Origin: Bacteroidales bacterium
GTDB lineage: Bacteria; Bacteroidota; Bacteroidia; Bacteroidales; DTU049
Assembly (NCBI GenBank): GCA_018432645.1
Contig: JAHDSP010000208.1
Span: 1 to 5,519 of the forward strand
Direction of reading: 5' to 3'
Length of the DNA stretch: 5,519 nt
Part shown: one piece after another, positions 4,223 through 5,519 of the stretch
Numbering within the stretch: the first letter of the stretch is position 1
How the letters are laid out: each line of letters starts with the position of its first letter
Notes under the pieces: model-generated
The model's input: the letters and a program-made list of their open reading frames with translations, nothing else
Told to the model about the DNA's origin: nothing
The model's database searches: none
Position numbers and translations under genes: made by a program

Positions 4223-5275
4223 TTACTCAATAATAAAATAACTAATTGGCTGAAAAAATGAACCTACCACATAATATTGACAAGTAACTAATCCAAATTC
4301 TTTATTATATCCATGTAGCATATCTCTATCTTCATAGATTATCCTACCAAAAGAATCCTCCATACCATCCGGATAGTAAATTTTATAGAAAGTCATCTCT
4401 TGTATTTGATTTTCTACGCCCGTTAATCTAATATTACAATATGGTTTCTGTTGTAGAATAGAATCTTTTTTGGGCTCATCAAGATATGATAGCATTTCTG
4501 CAAATCTCACATTTACAAAGCCACTCATATAACTACGAACTGTAGGTAAATCTATATTTTGGATTTCTTCATTATTATAATTTAGCAAGTGAATATTTTC
4601 ATTATTCTCCTTAATAAGAGTAAAAGAATTTTCTGGTTTATCGTAATAAGTAACTTCAATTTTATGAATTTGCGGATAGTACATATTCATAAAAGTATGA
4701 TCTCGCCAATCTTCTAATTTAGGAGAAAAGAAATTTTGCAGAAACCCCATCATTCCTGGTATGTACATAATATATGGATCTTTAGCTCCTTCCATTAAAA
4801 AGTAAGTACCTATTTTGTCTTGTGGATTATCTCCTACATAAAAGGTACGTATTTTTCTCTCTTTAGTAAACAACCATAACGAACCTATTCGAGCCCATGG
4901 TACACGTGCATATATTTCTACTTTAGTACCAAAGCTAGACATACGTTTCAGCACATTATCTCTCTGTGCGATAGGGACAGGACTTTTTAAAGTAATATAA
5001 TACATTGTTCGCATGAATTCATTTATCATTTTATTATTAGCTTTAAATGTATCATTAGCTATCCACCCTTTTTCTGTTCTACTTAGAACTATAGAATTTC
5101 CCATTTTGTCTGCTAAGAAAATTTTAGTAATAGCACTAGTATCTGTAATGTTAAAAGCAGAATCTTTTGGGTATAGCATAGGATCTGTACGATGTAAGAT
5201 AAACAATCCTACAACTATAATTACTATAATGGCGACGATGATTATTAAAATTGTCTTTTTAGTCTTTGCTTTCAT
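4223..5275 (-). CDS. DUF4340 domain-containing protein, membrane-anchored
   Basis: The product is 350 residues from the ATG at 5273-5275. It starts MKAKTKKTI, followed by one hydrophobic segment (about 8-27) that anchors the protein; the rest should lie on the outer face of the inner membrane. A DUF4340-type region follows, with TEKGWIAND (67-75), RTFYVGDNPQDKIGTYFLMEG (around 143-163), YIPG (171-174) and an EDWRDHTF stretch, all typical of Bacteroidota members. The biochemical function of the family is unknown; some members are encoded with ABC transporter or gliding-type GldG genes. An in-frame ATG at 5341 would add 22 mostly hydrophobic residues. The inner start is preferred because family members normally begin with a short basic leader before the membrane segment, and a -7 element lies just upstream (5297-5304). 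It is separated from the hydrogenase operon by block B, so a functional link is not implied. Confidence 0.82.
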   Translation of the reverse strand: MKAKTKKTILIIIVAIIVIIVVGLFILHRTDPMLYPKDSAFNITDTSAITKIFLADKMGNSIVLSRTEKGWIANDTFKANNKMINEFMRTMYYITLKSPVPIAQRDNVLKRMSSFGTKVEIYARVPWARIGSLWLFTKERKIRTFYVGDNPQDKIGTYFLMEGAKDPYIMYIPGMMGFLQNFFSPKLEDWRDHTFMNMYYPQIHKIEVTYYDKPENSFTLIKENNENIHLLNYNNEEIQNIDLPTVRSYMSGFVNVRFAEMLSYLDEPKKDSILQQKPYCNIRLTGVENQIQEMTFYKIYYPDGMEDSFGRIIYEDRDMLHGYNKEFGLVTCQYYVVGSFFQPISYFIIE

Positions 5276-5296
5276 AAAAATATTTTTGATTAATTG

Positions 5297-5304
5297 CAAA
5301 ATTA
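5297..5304 (-). promoter_or_regulatory. Candidate -7 element for the DUF4340 gene
   Basis: On the minus strand this reads TAATTTTG, an exact TAnnTTTG match, 21 nt before the ATG at 5275. It would give a leader of roughly 15-20 nt and would exclude translation from the ATG at 5341. No -33 TTTG is found at the proper distance (a TTTG at 5317-5320 is only 12 bp away), and matches to this degenerate motif are common in AT-rich DNA. Confidence 0.4.
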
Positions 5305-5478
5305 AAAAATTAATTACAAATATGCAGATAGCTTGAAGCATTTATAATAGAGAGTAATATTAATAAATTAAATTATAAAATTAGGAGTTTACTTAATTAA
5401 AAATTATTAGTGTTAATGCACCATTAATAACTATATTATTTGTGAGTATAATATTTTTTGAAAAAATTTTTACTTAAT
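5305..5478. other. Non-coding AT-rich stretch upstream of the DUF4340 gene
   Basis: I see no supportable gene here. Apart from the possible upstream DUF4340 start at 5341, the only structure is a short perfect palindrome at 5413-5427 (TTAATG-CAC-CATTAA). It could be an operator or chance. There is no clear copy of the Rex/FNR-like block found at the other two gaps. Confidence 0.5.
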
Positions 5479-5511
5479 TTACTTTTTTTGTCAGCCACAC
5501 AAAAAAAGTAA
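5479..5511. repeat. Perfect 13-bp inverted repeat (stem-loop), terminator-like or dispersed element
   Basis: The arms TTACTTTTTTTGT (5479-5491) and ACAAAAAAAGTAA (5499-5511) are exactly complementary around the 7-base loop CAGCCAC. A further run CAAAAAAA follows to the window end. Similar TTACTTTTTTTGT/ACAAAAAAAGTAA hairpins are, as I recall, widely dispersed between genes in Bacteroidota genomes. It could act as a two-way transcription terminator for units on either side. The stem is AT-rich, so efficiency is uncertain. Confidence 0.6.
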
Positions 5512-5519
5512 CAAAAAAA

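Noticed and set aside
5013..5336. 107-codon plus-strand open frame with hydrophobic product
   Set aside because: It is antisense to the start and membrane segment of the DUF4340 gene; hydrophobicity is a by-product of the complementary strand.
5276..5341. 22-residue N-terminal extension of the DUF4340 protein from the ATG at 5341
   Set aside because: It would add a second hydrophobic stretch unusual for the family, while a basic leader plus single anchor begins at the ATG at 5275 and a -7-like element lies in between.
1..5519. CRISPR array, tRNA, rRNA, insertion sequence or prophage
   Set aside because: No regularly spaced repeats, transposase motifs, tRNA-like cloverleaf sequence or rRNA signature were seen on either strand.

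Overview
The window is AT-rich DNA, most likely from an anaerobic or fermentative member of the Bacteroidota. Three things point there. The intergenic regions carry -7 elements of the Bacteroidota type (TAnnTTTG). Start codons lack Shine-Dalgarno sequences, with one exception. The right-hand gene is a DUF4340 protein of the kind common in that phylum. All supported genes lie on the minus strand, so transcription runs from right to left.

Layout, in order of transcription. The right end (5276-5519) is non-coding and holds a perfect 13-bp stem-loop at 5479-5511. Next comes a single-copy membrane-anchored DUF4340 protein (4223-5275). A 195-bp regulatory gap (4028-4222) follows. Then a tightly packed six-gene operon runs from 4027 to 257: DRTGG-domain protein, RsbW-like ATP-binding protein, ferredoxin/[FeFe]-hydrogenase-like iron-sulfur protein, second DRTGG-domain protein, PHP-domain phosphoesterase, and a histidine-kinase-like ATP-binding protein. 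Gaps inside the operon are 7 and 3 nt, then a 14-nt overlap, a 5-nt gap and a 4-nt ATGA overlap. A second regulatory gap (103-256) precedes the first 34 codons of a gene leaving the window at position 1. Its N-terminus resembles the small (2Fe-2S) ferredoxin-domain protein that accompanies electron-bifurcating [FeFe] hydrogenases (HydABC type).

The six-gene set matches an accessory cluster found beside HydABC-type hydrogenases in anaerobes such as Clostridia. Its biochemical role is, as far as I know, not established. The hydrogenase-like protein keeps the H-cluster-type cysteines, but phenylalanine replaces the proton-relay cysteine of true hydrogenases. It is therefore more likely a redox/H2 sensor or assembly/regulatory factor than a catalyst. 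It sits among two GHKL ATPases, two DRTGG proteins and a phosphoesterase, which suggests a signalling or protein-modification module that tunes the hydrogenase.

The most striking observation is that the two regulatory gaps are near-copies of one another. Each contains, in the same order and at almost the same spacing, a TAtcTTTG -7 element, a Rex-like palindrome (TTGTTA-N6-TAACAA or one mismatch) and a perfect FNR/CRP-type box (TTGAT-N4-ATCAA). This indicates that the accessory operon and the presumed catalytic hydrogenase operon are wired as one regulon, controlled both by NADH/NAD+ ratio and by an FNR/CRP-family regulator.
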